A stretch of DNA of 13,564 nt. It comes from an uncultured Anaerolineales bacterium (GTDB lineage Bacteria > Chloroflexota > Anaerolineae > Anaerolineales > Villigracilaceae). Below, in pieces: positions 1 to 8,298 of this stretch. The notes under the pieces were generated by a model that was not told the DNA's origin, searched no databases, and worked only from the letters and a program-made list of their open reading frames with translations. Location: the NCBI GenBank assembly GCA_937928015.1, contig CALFXA010000241.1, forward strand, positions 1 to 13,564, written 5' to 3'. A program made the translations under genes and the position numbers. Each line of letters starts with the position of its first letter. Within the stretch, counting starts at the first letter, position 1.

Positions 1-60
1 CAGAGTCTGGCCCTGTTCCACGTTGATCTCTTTGCCGTCCATCAATAATTTGGAAGTCAT
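1..60 (-). CDS. [2Fe-2S] ferredoxin-domain redox subunit (NuoG/HoxU-like), N-terminal fragment
   Basis: Only the first 20 codons are in the window; the gene runs off the left edge. The start is ATG with GGAG five bases upstream (positions 66-69, minus strand), 16 bases after the stop of the NuoE-NuoF fusion, so the two are almost certainly co-transcribed. The visible peptide has the pattern LLMDGKEINVEQGQTL, which matches the first beta strands of the plant-type [2Fe-2S] ferredoxin domain that opens NuoG, HoxU and the alpha subunit of NAD-dependent formate dehydrogenases. Cluster-binding cysteines would lie outside the window. Family knowledge: this subunit takes electrons to or from the flavin subunit. 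Whether the protein is a short HoxU-like subunit or a long molybdopterin enzyme cannot be told from this fragment. Confidence 0.75.
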   Translation of the reverse strand, partial: MTSKLLMDGKEINVEQGQTL

Positions 61-76
61 GAAGTCTCCATCCCGG

Positions 77-1747
77 CTATCGTCCACTGTCGAACAACTC
101 AGGCCACAACTTGACCGCCGAGAGCACCGCCCCCGCCGCTGTCTGCCCGAGGCCGCACAGGGACGCATCCGTCATCGTCCAGCCGACATCTTGCAGCCGC
201 TCCAAGTCTCCATCGAGAGTCTTCCCCGCCGCAACACGGTCGAGGATTTCCATCTGACGCTGGGTGCCCATCTGGCAGGGATAGCATTTCCCGCACGACT
301 CGTGCGCGAAGAAGTGGCCCAGCCGCTTCAATACATCGCGCAGGTCGCGGGACTCGTCGAATACCATCACCACGCCCGAACCGAGCGGAAGTCCCGCCGC
401 GCGCAGGTCTTCGAAGGTCAGCTTGACGTCCAGGTGCGCGGAGGTGGCAAAGGCTCCCGCCGCCCCGCCGAACAGGACGGCCTGCAATCCGCCTGTGACG
501 TCGCCCGCCAAGCCAAGCAACTCACGCAGGGTCACACCAAACGGGACTTCATACAGCCCAGGCCGCGTCACGTCACCCGAAACGCAAAACAACTTCGGCC
601 CGGGCGATTTTTCGGTGCCAATCCTTCGGTAGCCCACCGCACCTTCCTGAAGGATGAGAGGCACATTGCACAAAGTCTCCACGTTGTTGATGACGGTCGG
701 CTGGCCGAACAGCCCGTGGGTGGTCGGGAAGGGCGGCTTGACACGCGGAAATCCACGCCTGCCTTCGATGGACTCAAACAGCGCCGTCTCCTCGCCGCAG
801 ATGTACGCGCCCGCGCCCAGGCGGACTTCAATGTCGAAGCGTTCGCCGAGGTAACCCGCCATGCGGGCCTCAGTCAGCGCATATTCCAAGACAGGCAGAA
901 TGTACGGATACTCGCCGCGCAAGTAGATGTAGCCCTTTGTCGCGCCGATGGCGTGGTCCGCGATGCACATGCCTTCGATGGCCCGATGCGGATCGTCCAG
1001 CAGCAGGATGCGATCCTTGCAGGTGCCCGGCTCGGACTCATCCGCATTGCAGACGACATACTTCTGGTCGCCGTCCGCTTTGGCTGCCCCCTCCCATTTG
1101 ACTCCCGTCGGGAAGGCCGCGCCGCCGCGCCCCACCAGCCCCGCCGACTTGACCTCGACGATCACATCTTCAGGCTTCATCGCGAGAGCCTTGTTCAATG
1201 CGGCGTATTCGCCGTACTTCTCCAGCAAGGTAGTACCGTCCCCACAGTGGGCGGTCAGCAGGCGCAGGCTTCCACCCACAATGGACCTGGGACGGCCCAA
1301 CTCGTAAGAATCCACATTGAGGTCGATGTTGGTCTCGGCCATGTCGTCCACCAACGCGGCAGGCGCCTGCTCACACAGCCCCAGGCAGGGACTCCGCTCG
1401 ATGGTCAGGGACAGGTCGGGGGCCGATTGGCCCGCCTGGATCCCGTGATGCTCGCACAGGTGACGCAGGATGCCGTCCGCGCCTTTGAGTCCGCAGGCGG
1501 GGTCGGTACACACGCGGATGATCCGCCTACCGACGGGCTCGTTATAGAAAAGCGAATAAAACTCGATCACCCCGTGGACATCCGCCAGCGGGACCTTGAG
1601 GCTGCGCGCCACTTCGGCGGCAACCTCCTGCGGCAGCCAGCCATAAGCACGCTGGGCCGCATGCAGGGCTGGCAACAGCCCCGAGCGGCCCAGAGGGATA
1701 TAGGATTCGATGACAGGGTGGAGACGCGCAAGATCGATATCTGACAT
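77..1747 (-). CDS. NuoE-NuoF fusion: NADH-binding diaphorase (FMN/Fe-S) subunit, HoxF-like
   Basis: A 556-residue protein joins two redox modules. Residues 1-150 are a NuoE-like domain: a helical part, then a thioredoxin-like [2Fe-2S] fold with cysteines C80, C85, C121 and C125 (VCTDPAC and SPCLGLC). Residues 165-556 are NuoF-like. [13 protein letters not shown] (206-218) and the NADESEPGT stretch (234-242) form the NADH/FMN site, and [13 protein letters not shown] (311-323) is conserved. C485, C488, C491 and C531 bind the [4Fe-4S] cluster. Known role: hydride transfer between NAD(H) and FMN, with electrons passed along Fe-S clusters. Start: ATG with GGAG five bases upstream and a good promoter just above. 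Fused E-F subunits occur in HoxF of soluble NAD-reducing [NiFe] hydrogenases and in some formate dehydrogenase or NADH-dependent hydrogenase complexes. The following ferredoxin-domain subunit fits any of these. A standard complex I is less likely because no nuoA-D precede it. The exact partner enzyme is outside the window. Confidence 0.93.
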   Translation of the reverse strand: MSDIDLARLHPVIESYIPLGRSGLLPALHAAQRAYGWLPQEVAAEVARSLKVPLADVHGVIEFYSLFYNEPVGRRIIRVCTDPACGLKGADGILRHLCEHHGIQAGQSAPDLSLTIERSPCLGLCEQAPAALVDDMAETNIDLNVDSYELGRPRSIVGGSLRLLTAHCGDGTTLLEKYGEYAALNKALAMKPEDVIVEVKSAGLVGRGGAAFPTGVKWEGAAKADGDQKYVVCNADESEPGTCKDRILLLDDPHRAIEGMCIADHAIGATKGYIYLRGEYPYILPVLEYALTEARMAGYLGERFDIEVRLGAGAYICGEETALFESIEGRRGFPRVKPPFPTTHGLFGQPTVINNVETLCNVPLILQEGAVGYRRIGTEKSPGPKLFCVSGDVTRPGLYEVPFGVTLRELLGLAGDVTGGLQAVLFGGAAGAFATSAHLDVKLTFEDLRAAGLPLGSGVVMVFDESRDLRDVLKRLGHFFAHESCGKCYPCQMGTQRQMEILDRVAAGKTLDGDLERLQDVGWTMTDASLCGLGQTAAGAVLSAVKLWPELFDSGR

Positions 1748-1765
1748 GTGTACTCCGATAAGGTG

Positions 1766-1794
1766 AGTATAGACCGAAATTCATGTGATGGCAA
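1766..1794 (-). promoter_or_regulatory. Sigma70-type promoter for the diaphorase operon
   Basis: On the minus strand TTGCCA (1794-1789) and TATACT (1771-1766) are separated by 17 bases. Both hexamers are close to the bacterial housekeeping consensus. The expected start of transcription is near 1759, giving a leader of about 12 bases that still contains the GGAG Shine-Dalgarno (1756-1753) before the ATG at 1747. It lies just downstream of the smc terminator, so the diaphorase genes form their own transcription unit. Confidence 0.6.
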
Positions 1795-1814
1795 GAAGCG
1801 GAGCCCTGTCACAC

Positions 1815-1852
1815 ACAAAAATCCCGCCTCTCTCGAAGCGGGATCATTTTTT
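1815..1852 (-). terminator. Rho-independent terminator of smc, possibly bidirectional
   Basis: Arms ATCCCGC (1821-1827) and GCGGGAT (1838-1844) pair perfectly over 7 bp around a 10-base loop. Read on the minus strand, the hairpin is followed by TTTTGTGTG, which suits termination of smc transcripts before the diaphorase promoter. Read on the plus strand it is followed by CATTTTTT, but no plus-strand gene ends here. Confidence 0.7.
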
Positions 1853-1853
1853 C

Positions 1854-1952
1854 GCGTTGAGCGGAACAAGCCGTCAGGCGAACGCAGTCGAAACGCATAT
1901 ATCTTGTAAACATGTCCTTCGACTTCGCCGCTATCGCGGCTTCACTCAGGAC
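1854..1952. repeat. Intergenic palindromic segments, REP-like
   Basis: Between the terminator and the smc stop lie two palindromic segments. In the first, GCGTT (1854-1858) faces AACGC (1892-1896). In the second, GTCCT (1914-1918) faces AGGAC (1948-1952), enclosing a tight hairpin of GCCGC (1927-1931) and GCGGC (1936-1940) around TATC. Phrases such as CCTTCGACTTCG and CACTCAGGACGA resemble dispersed intergenic repeats met in many high-GC genomes. That comparison is from memory. Only one copy is in this window, so repeat status is not shown. Confidence 0.35.
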
Positions 1953-1967
1953 GAAATATGCTTGAAC

Positions 1968-4900
1968 CTATCCCCTGCTCAGCATCTCATCCGTCACCTG
2001 ATCGAGCCTGAGGCTGATCATCTGGCTGGCCGAGTCACGGCCCATGGTGATGCCGTAGATCACGTCCGCGGCCTGGACGGTGTTGCGGTTGTGAGTGATG
2101 ATGATGAACTGCGTGTCCTTGCTCAGGTCGATCAGCAGGTCGCGGAAGCGGCCCACGTTGGCCTCGTCGAGCATGGCGTCGACCTCGTCCATCACGCAGA
2201 CGGGCGTGGGCGAGACCTTGAGCAGCGCGAAGACCAACGCGATGGCGGTCAGGCTGCGTTCGCCGCCCGAGAGCAACGCCAGTCCCTGTTCACGGCGACC
2301 TGGCAGACGCGCCTCGATCTCGATGCCCGTGTCGACCAGATTCTCGGGGTCGGTCAGCGCCAGACGCGCCGACCCGCCGCCGAACAGGCGCACGAAGGTC
2401 TCGCGGAATTGCTTGTCCACGGCGTCAAAGGTCTTCGAGAAGGCTTGCTTGGTCAGTTCGTCCAGCTCGGCCACCACTACCTTGAGGTCGGCCTGCGCCT
2501 TGCGCAAGTCCTCGACCTGGGTCTTCATGAACTCGTAGCGCTCGGTCTCCGAGTCGAATTCCTTCTTCGCATCGGGGTTGATGGCACCCATGCGACGCAG
2601 TTGCGCGCGCTGCTGGGTGAGTTGCTCTTCCAACTCGGGCGAAAGCTCGGTCACAATGGGCAGTTGCTCGACCATGCCATCCAGCGGCAACGGCACGGGA
2701 CCCGAGACATCGGCGGCATACTCGAACATCACCAGCCCGAAGTCGTCCATGATCTTCTGGCGCAGGTTGTCGAGCGCCTCCTGACGGCGGGTCTGGTCAA
2801 GCTGCAACTGTCCGAACAGGCGCTCGGTGTTGGCCAGCGCGCGCTGGGCATTGGCCTCGGCCTCCTGCAACTGCGCCTCCTGCTGCTCGGCGGTTTCGAG
2901 GTCCTTCTCGGCGGGTTCGATGTGAACCATCATTTCCTCGATCTGCCCATGCAAACCCGCCTGGCGCTCGTGAAGATTCTTCTCTTCGGTTTCGAGCTCC
3001 ATCAGCGACGATTGAATCTCGCCCTGACGCTTGCCCAACTCGGCCTGACGCGCCGTCAGCCGTTCAACTTCCTTCCTTCTTTCCTCGATGCGCGAGCCCA
3101 CCCCGCTCCTGGATTGCTCCGCCACGGCCACGCGCGTCGTCCAATAGGCGACCTGCTGCTGGAGTTCATCCAACGCGACTTCGACCAACTGACCCGACAG
3201 GGCGCGGGAGGCTTCGACCGCCTCGGCGGATTTGCGCTCCAGTTCCGCCTGCGAGTCGATCAACGCCTGGCGGGCGCTGACCGCTTCCTGGACCTCGGCC
3301 TGCACCTGTTCCAGTTGGTTGTTCTGCCACTCCAATTGTCTGCGCGTGGACTCGGCTTCCAGCCCCGCCTGCTGTTCCGTTTCGCGGGCGCCGCCCAAAC
3401 GGACGCGCGTATCGCGCACTTCGTTCTCGGCCTTCGACAGGTCGTGGCGCGCCGCGGCTAGTTGGTTCGAGAGCATCTCCACGTTCTTGTTAGCCTCGTC
3501 GAGGCGGGCGCGGAGTCCGCTCAGGGCGGAGTCCAACTCGCGCTTTTGGCGGGGACGGCTCAAGGTCGAGGCGCGGGCGGTCTTGCCCGCCACGATACGG
3601 CCGTCGCCGTGGAACACTTCCCCGCGCAGGGTCACGACGCGGGCCTGGGTCGGCAATCCCGCAATCAGACGGCGCGCCACCGCGCGGTCGCGCACGATCA
3701 GCGCCTGGCCGAGCAGCACGCCGACGGCCGCGCGCAATTCCTCGGGCGCGTTGACCAACTCCGCGGCGATGCCGAGGCAATCGGGATCGTTCTGGCGCGG
3801 CAGGGATTGCCCCGCTACGAGCGCTTCCATCGGCAGCAAGGCCGCGCGACCCGACTCATCCGACTCGAGCAGGCTGAGCGCGTTCTCGCTCTGGCCCGCG
3901 TCGAGCAGCACCGCGTCCACGGCGTCGCCGAGGGCGGCGGCAATCGCGGTTTCGAGTTCTGCGGGCACGTCCAGCGCGGCGCTCAGGGCACCCCGCGCCC
4001 CCGTCAGTCTGGACTGGCGGGCGGCATCCAGCAGGAAGCGCGCGCCCTCGGCATAGCCCGCCAGCGATTGTTCGGCCTGTTCCAGCACGTCGAGTTGGGC
4101 ATGCAGGCGCGAGTGATCCGACTCGATGCGCGCGCGGGTATCCAGCGCGTCGCGGCGTTCGAGGTCCATCTCCTCGACAATGCGTTTCTTTTCTTCCAGC
4201 GTGGATTCGGCCAGCTTCAGCTCGGCATCCGCGCGTTCGCGTTTGGCGCGCGCCGACTTGAGTTGGTCCTCGGCCTTGCGCGCGGCGGATTCCGCCGTGA
4301 CGATGGCCTGCTTGGTGGAGTCGATTTTCTGCCCGAGGACTTCGATGCGCGCCTTGAGTTCATCCTGGCGGGCCTGGGCGCTGGTGCGCTGGGAATTGAG
4401 CTTGTCGATCTCGCGGCGGGCGGACTGCAACTGTCCTTCCAGCGCCTGACGGTCGGTCTGACGGGTTTGCAGCGCGGACTGCGCAGCGGCCAGTTGACTC
4501 TTGGCCTCGTCATATTCAGCTTGCACGCGGCCCGTCTCACCTTCAACTTCGGCCAGGCGTTCCTGCGCGACGCGCAGTTCATCGGCCAAGCGTTCCCCGT
4601 CTGCCTGAGAGGAACCCTGCGAAGCGGTCAACGCGCGGCGGCGTTCTTCGAGCACGGCCAACTCGCGGTTGATGGTCTCGCGCTGATTGTGCAGTTCAGC
4701 AGACTGTCGGTGCCAGGCGTTGAGCTGTGCCCGTAATCCCGTCAATCGCTCGCGGAAGGTCACGTACTCGGCCTGTGCCTTCTGGTGTGCCTCGCGCGTC
4801 TCGCGCAGACGGGCCTCCTGCTGGCGCACCGTCTCGCGGATGTCGGAGAGATCGCGCTGAGCACGGTGCCAGTGATAACCGTACCACTCGCGCAGGATGA

Positions 4901-5576
4901 CCTTCAACGTGGCCTGGGCCTGGGTGTACTCGATGGCGCGGCGCGCCTGACGTTCGAGCGAGCGCAGACGCGGTTCAAGTTCCGCCATGATGTCGAGCAC
5001 GCGCTCCAGATTGCGTTCGGTGTTTTCGAGGCGCTTGAGGGCCTCTTCGCGGCGGGTGCGGTACAGGCCCACGCCCGCGGCTTCCTCGAACAGACGGCGG
5101 CGCTCGTCGGCTTTGAGGGCCAGCGACGCGTCCACCATGCCTTGGCCGAGGATGGTGTAAGTGCGTTCGCTCAGCCCTGCCTGGGCCAGCAGCTCGTTGA
5201 TGTCGCGCAGGCGGACGTGCTGTCCGTTAAGCATGTATTCGTTTCGGCCGTCGCGATAGGCGTGACGGGCCAGTGCCACCTCGGAGAAATCGACGGGCAG
5301 CCAGTGGTCGGAGTTGTCAAAGGTGATGATGGCTTGGGCCATGCCCGCACGCGGACGATGCTCGGAGCCCGCGAAGATCATGTCTTCGGTCTTCTTGCCG
5401 CGCAGCAATCCATAGGACTGCTCGCCCAGCACCCAACGCAGCGAGTCGGCGATGTTCGACTTGCCCGAGCCGTTCGGTCCCACGATGGCCGTGATCCCGC
5501 CCGCAAATTCGAAGACGGTGCGGGAGGCGAAGGTTTTATAGCCTTGCAGTTCGAGTGATTTTAGACGTAGAGGCAT
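1968..5576 (-). CDS. smc: Chromosome segregation ATPase SMC
   Basis: A full-length 1202-residue SMC protein, the usual size. Walker A is GPNGSGKSN (33-41) in the N-terminal head. Long heptad-like coiled coils cover about 170-500 and 670-1000, and the dimerising hinge lies at about 505-665, ending in RGEVFHGDGRIVAGK. The C-terminal head carries the ABC signature LLSGGERSLTA (1101-1111), Walker B VCVMDEVD with D1130-E1131, the D-loop MLDEAN and the switch histidine of THN (H1162). Known role: the homodimer with ScpA/ScpB kleisin partners loops and condenses DNA and drives chromosome segregation on the nucleoid. It lies 52 bases downstream of rnc on the same strand, an order seen in many bacteria, and is probably transcribed with it. 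The start ATG has only a weak Shine-Dalgarno (GGA ten bases before the ATG). All nucleotide-binding residues are intact. Confidence 0.98.
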   Translation of the reverse strand: MPLRLKSLELQGYKTFASRTVFEFAGGITAIVGPNGSGKSNIADSLRWVLGEQSYGLLRGKKTEDMIFAGSEHRPRAGMAQAIITFDNSDHWLPVDFSEVALARHAYRDGRNEYMLNGQHVRLRDINELLAQAGLSERTYTILGQGMVDASLALKADERRRLFEEAAGVGLYRTRREEALKRLENTERNLERVLDIMAELEPRLRSLERQARRAIEYTQAQATLKVILREWYGYHWHRAQRDLSDIRETVRQQEARLRETREAHQKAQAEYVTFRERLTGLRAQLNAWHRQSAELHNQRETINRELAVLEERRRALTASQGSSQADGERLADELRVAQERLAEVEGETGRVQAEYDEAKSQLAAAQSALQTRQTDRQALEGQLQSARREIDKLNSQRTSAQARQDELKARIEVLGQKIDSTKQAIVTAESAARKAEDQLKSARAKRERADAELKLAESTLEEKKRIVEEMDLERRDALDTRARIESDHSRLHAQLDVLEQAEQSLAGYAEGARFLLDAARQSRLTGARGALSAALDVPAELETAIAAALGDAVDAVLLDAGQSENALSLLESDESGRAALLPMEALVAGQSLPRQNDPDCLGIAAELVNAPEELRAAVGVLLGQALIVRDRAVARRLIAGLPTQARVVTLRGEVFHGDGRIVAGKTARASTLSRPRQKRELDSALSGLRARLDEANKNVEMLSNQLAAARHDLSKAENEVRDTRVRLGGARETEQQAGLEAESTRRQLEWQNNQLEQVQAEVQEAVSARQALIDSQAELERKSAEAVEASRALSGQLVEVALDELQQQVAYWTTRVAVAEQSRSGVGSRIEERRKEVERLTARQAELGKRQGEIQSSLMELETEEKNLHERQAGLHGQIEEMMVHIEPAEKDLETAEQQEAQLQEAEANAQRALANTERLFGQLQLDQTRRQEALDNLRQKIMDDFGLVMFEYAADVSGPVPLPLDGMVEQLPIVTELSPELEEQLTQQRAQLRRMGAINPDAKKEFDSETERYEFMKTQVEDLRKAQADLKVVVAELDELTKQAFSKTFDAVDKQFRETFVRLFGGGSARLALTDPENLVDTGIEIEARLPGRREQGLALLSGGERSLTAIALVFALLKVSPTPVCVMDEVDAMLDEANVGRFRDLLIDLSKDTQFIIITHNRNTVQAADVIYGITMGRDSASQMISLRLDQVTDEMLSRG

Positions 5577-5590
5577 TCACTAATCCAGAT

Positions 5591-5618
5591 GGAGTCAAAG
5601 CCCGAGGACTTCGACTCC
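5591..5618 (-). other. Intercistronic hairpin between rnc and smc
   Basis: GGAGTC (5591-5596) pairs with GACTCC (5613-5618), and AAG (5598-5600) pairs with CTT (5609-5611). On the minus-strand RNA the one intervening pair is G-U, so the stem is about 10 bp around an 8-base loop. No T-run follows in the direction of transcription, so it is not a standard terminator. It starts 11 bases after the rnc stop and may shape or stabilise the mRNA between the two genes. Confidence 0.5.
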
Positions 5619-5628
5619 AAGAAATGAA

Positions 5629-6339
5629 TTACAACAGATTCAGATTTTTGAGCGCATCCGCAGCGGCGACACGTTCGGCGGCCTGCTTGCTCGATCCACT
5701 ACCCTTGCCGAGGACCTTGTCGCCGATGGCCACTTCCACTTCGTAGACCTTGGCATGGTCGGGTCCGCTGGAGCCGACCACCTTGTAGCGCGGCGTACCC
5801 ATCTTCTCGGCCTGGGTCCATTCCTGGAACTCGCTCTTCGGGTCCTCCAGTCCTTCGAGGATCTTCTCGCGCGCCTCGGCCAGCAGCGGGTGGACGAATT
5901 TCTCCACCGCCCCAAGGCCTGCTTCCAGGTATAAGGCGCCGATGACCGCCTCGAAGGTGGAACCCAACAGCCCGTCACGATCACGGCCGCCCGAGTTGAG
6001 TTCGCCGCGTCCCAGGCGCATGGCGCGCCCCAGGTCGAACTTGCGGGCGAAGACCGCCAATTGCTCGTTGCAGACATACGCCGAGCGGACCTTGGTCAAG
6101 TCGCCTTCGGGCATCTCGGGAAAGCGATGATACACCCAGGCGCCGACCACGAAATCGAGCACGGCGTCGCCAAGAAACTCCAGGCGTTCGTTGTCCTCCT
6201 GAGCGTCGACATGCTCGTTGACGTACGAACGATGTGTCAGGGCGCGCGTCAACAACGCCACCTTGGAAACGGGCAAACCCAGCCGTTGGGCCAGGTCCTT
6301 CGCGGATTCAATATCCCGCGGCTCAAGATTGGAATTCAC
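5629..6339 (-). CDS. rnc: Ribonuclease III
   Basis: A 236-residue double-strand-specific endoribonuclease for rRNA and mRNA processing in the cytoplasm. The catalytic domain (about 15-160) carries the signature NERLEFLGDAVLDFVV (50-65) with E51, E54 and D58. A second active-site segment, GLLGSTFEAVIGALYLE, holds E130. The C-terminal dsRNA-binding domain spans about 168-234, with GKGSGSSKQAAERVAAA near its end. Start choice: GTG at 6339 has a strong GGGAGG five bases upstream and gives the normal family length. The frame stays open upstream to a TTG at 6417, which would add 26 residues unlike the family, so I reject it. Oddity: the position three residues before E130, normally the metal-binding Asp (D114 of the E. 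coli enzyme), is Ser127 here. The gene precedes smc, probably in one transcript. Confidence 0.96.
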   Translation of the reverse strand: MNSNLEPRDIESAKDLAQRLGLPVSKVALLTRALTHRSYVNEHVDAQEDNERLEFLGDAVLDFVVGAWVYHRFPEMPEGDLTKVRSAYVCNEQLAVFARKFDLGRAMRLGRGELNSGGRDRDGLLGSTFEAVIGALYLEAGLGAVEKFVHPLLAEAREKILEGLEDPKSEFQEWTQAEKMGTPRYKVVGSSGPDHAKVYEVEVAIGDKVLGKGSGSSKQAAERVAAADALKNLNLL

Positions 6340-6450
6340 GGGAACCTCCCAGGAACTCAGGGAGCGCCAGCACCTCTCCCCTACATTGAGCGGGTGCTTG
6401 CGTTCCATCAGTTCCAATTATGGATTTTTGCGTTCCCGATTGTAACTCGA

Positions 6451-6456
6451 ATTATA
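6451..6456 (-). promoter_or_regulatory. Candidate -10 box for rnc-smc
   Basis: A perfect TATAAT lies on the minus strand about 112 bases before the GTG start of rnc. At 17-base spacing the upstream hexamer is ATCCCT, a poor -35, so this is a weak or activator-dependent promoter at best. For the divergent aldo/keto reductase the best candidate is TACAAT at 6489-6494 on the plus strand, also without a convincing -35. The rest of the 177-base divergent spacer (6340-6516) shows nothing I can name. Confidence 0.35.
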
Positions 6457-6516
6457 GAGGACGGACACAGGGCAGGGATTTTTTAAGATACAATCAGCCG
6501 ACGCAAGGAGAGCGAC

Positions 6517-7446
6517 ATGACCGAAATCAGCAACGAAACCCGCTTTTTGCATGCCATCGAAATGGGATTGGGGGCCTGGCAGTGGGGCGACCGAATGATG
6601 TGGCAGTATGGCAGCACCCACACCGACGACGACATCCGCAAGGCCTTCGAAGTCTCTCTTCAGGAAGGCATCCGCTTTATCGACACCGCCGAAGTGTACG
6701 GCTCGGGACGCTCCGAACGGATGCTGGGCGAATTTTTGAAACAGACCGACCAGCCCGTACTGGTGGCGACCAAATACTTCCCCTGGCGGCTCTTCAAGAG
6801 CGCCATCCCCAACGCGCTCCAGCACAGCCTCGAACGCCTCAGCCTCGAATCGGTGGACCTGTACCAGATCCACTGGCCCTCGCCACTGATGAGTGTGGAC
6901 AACATGATGGAGGGCATGGTCGTCTGCGTGGAAAAGGGCTGGGCACGCACCGTGGGCGTCTCGAACTTCAACTCGACCCAGATGATGACCGCCTACTCGG
7001 CGCTGGCCCGCCATAACATCCCGCTGGCCTCCAACCAGGTCCACTACAGCCTGCTGCGCCGCAACGTGGAAAAAGAGGGCCTGCTGGCGCGCTGCAAGGA
7101 ACTGGGTGTGCGCCTGATCGCCTACTCCCCGCTGGAGATGGGACTGCTCTCGGGCAAATACTCCGCCGAGAATCCGCCCGCGGGCGCGCGCGGCGCGCAG
7201 TATGCGTCGATGCTCAAGAAGCTCCCGCCGCTGCTCAAGCTGATGACCACCATCGGACAGGATCACGGCGGCAAGTCCAACGCGCAGGTGGCGCTCAACT
7301 GGACCATCTGCAAGGGCACGCTGCCCATCCCAGGCGCGAAGAACGAACGTCAGGCCCAGCAAAACGCAGGCACCCTCGGCTGGCGCCTCACCGACGAGGA
7401 AGTGGCTCAACTGGACGAGATGAGTGATGAGGTTTTAAAGCCGTAG
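6517..7446 (+). CDS. Aldo/keto reductase
   Basis: A 309-residue NAD(P)H-dependent oxidoreductase with the (beta/alpha)8 barrel pattern of the aldo/keto reductase superfamily. The catalytic tetrad is complete: D56 and Y61 in FIDTAEVYGSGRSE, K86 in VATKYFP and H119 in LYQIHWPSP. VGVSNFNSTQM (147-157) and NQVHYSLL follow in the usual order, and the C-terminal cofactor-binding stretch reads LPIPGAKNERQAQQN. Start: ATG with AGGAG (6506-6510) six bases upstream. Known activity: reversible reduction of aldehydes or ketones to alcohols in the cytoplasm. The substrate cannot be predicted. The short branch in the VYGSGRSERMLGEFL region fits the plant auxin-induced/YajO-like group more than the mammalian aldose reductases. 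It stands alone, divergent from rnc; the next plus-strand gene is 39 bases away and compositionally foreign. Confidence 0.95.
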   Translation: MTEISNETRFLHAIEMGLGAWQWGDRMMWQYGSTHTDDDIRKAFEVSLQEGIRFIDTAEVYGSGRSERMLGEFLKQTDQPVLVATKYFPWRLFKSAIPNALQHSLERLSLESVDLYQIHWPSPLMSVDNMMEGMVVCVEKGWARTVGVSNFNSTQMMTAYSALARHNIPLASNQVHYSLLRRNVEKEGLLARCKELGVRLIAYSPLEMGLLSGKYSAENPPAGARGAQYASMLKKLPPLLKLMTTIGQDHGGKSNAQVALNWTICKGTLPIPGAKNERQAQQNAGTLGWRLTDEEVAQLDEMSDEVLKP

Positions 7447-7485
7447 TTGGGTGGCTTCACTCAATCAGCAGGGAATAAATTGAAT

Positions 7486-8298
7486 ATGCGTAAACAATGG
7501 GTTGCAATACAATACTTAATTTTTGTTCTAGTGAGTTTAATCATGGTTGGTTGTTATCCACAAGAACAAATTCAAATTACATCAACCACGATTCCGACAA
7601 TGCCCTCCATTGCGCCAACAGAAACTTTTGCGCCCATGCCTTTTCCTACAGTTGTTAGCCTTATCACTCCACAAGAAGCACTGGAGCAAATGTATGGAAA
7701 TCAGGCTCACATATACAACAATGAAGGTTCAATTACATCCGCTCAAGGCTTCACATACAAAATTCACATCAATTTATTCACTTGTTATTGGGATAATTTA
7801 GGCTTTGAAAAATGCTTAGTAATTACTGATAGGGGCATAAAGTTTGATCGTCCATCTATTGACGGCGCTATTTTTGACAGAACTGTAGCGGGTTGGAAAC
7901 TTCATTCCTTTCATTCTGACATTACCAAAATTGGAACAGAAGGAATAGCCCCAAAGGGACAGTTAATCCAAATTGGCTCTGGAAAACAGGCTGTATTACT
8001 CAAAACCACTTATGCGAATCAAGGTTTTGTAACCGATTACCTTGTTATGATTGCAGAGACTGAAAATGGCTTAGGCGTTGTGTTTGAACTAACTTCCGCC
8101 GATAAATATATGACGGTTGAGAACCAGAAGGACGTAATAAAATGGGAATGGAATTCTTCATTAGAATTCCAGCCTGACGAAAATAACGATGAATATTATC
8201 GAATTATTGTTACTTATTATGGAACAGATGAAAATGGGAATACACCGCCACTTCAAATATACACATTCTCAGGCGAAAAGTACATTCTGCCCTATTAG
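7486..8298 (+). CDS. Predicted lipoprotein of unknown function, AT-rich
   Basis: A 270-residue protein I do not recognise. Its N-terminus is a lipoprotein-type signal: MRKQW, a hydrophobic run (about 7-20), then IMVGC with C23 as the likely lipidated residue. Met at -3 is unusual, so lipidation is probable, not certain. A Thr/Pro-rich linker (about 30-57) follows, as in many anchored extracytoplasmic proteins. The rest is rich in beta-type sequence and has two close cysteines, C100 and C110, that could form a disulfide. Hand counts of two 60-base lines give 35-38% G+C, far below the flanking genes, and codon use follows. Start: ATG at 7486 rather than the in-frame TTG at 7447, because only the ATG puts the signal peptide at the true N-terminus. 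The Shine-Dalgarno is weak (GGGA, 11 bases upstream). No promoter is evident; read-through from the reductase is possible. Confidence 0.8.
   Translation: MRKQWVAIQYLIFVLVSLIMVGCYPQEQIQITSTTIPTMPSIAPTETFAPMPFPTVVSLITPQEALEQMYGNQAHIYNNEGSITSAQGFTYKIHINLFTCYWDNLGFEKCLVITDRGIKFDRPSIDGAIFDRTVAGWKLHSFHSDITKIGTEGIAPKGQLIQIGSGKQAVLLKTTYANQGFVTDYLVMIAETENGLGVVFELTSADKYMTVENQKDVIKWEWNSSLEFQPDENNDEYYRIIVTYYGTDENGNTPPLQIYTFSGEKYILPY

Noticed and set aside
23..1744. A 573-codon open frame on the plus strand opposite the NuoE-NuoF fusion
   Set aside because: It mirrors a clearly conserved minus-strand gene in high-GC DNA. The translation has no recognisable domain and is rich in Arg, Gln and His, as antisense frames are.
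1785..4736. Long plus-strand open frames (558 and 424 codons) opposite smc
   Set aside because: Repetitive Leu/Gln/Arg/His-rich composition is the reverse reading of coiled-coil codons. There are no plausible start signals, and smc is intact on the other strand.
6340..6417. N-terminal extension of RNase III from a TTG at 6417
   Set aside because: The 26 added residues do not look like the family, and the GTG at 6339 has GGGAGG at ideal spacing.
6418..7410. A 330-codon minus-strand frame opposite the aldo/keto reductase
   Set aside because: The reductase has its full catalytic tetrad and a good Shine-Dalgarno; the antisense product resembles nothing.
7447..7485. N-terminal extension of the lipoprotein from a TTG at 7447
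   Set aside because: It would bury the signal peptide behind 13 polar residues; the ATG at 7486 puts it at the N-terminus.
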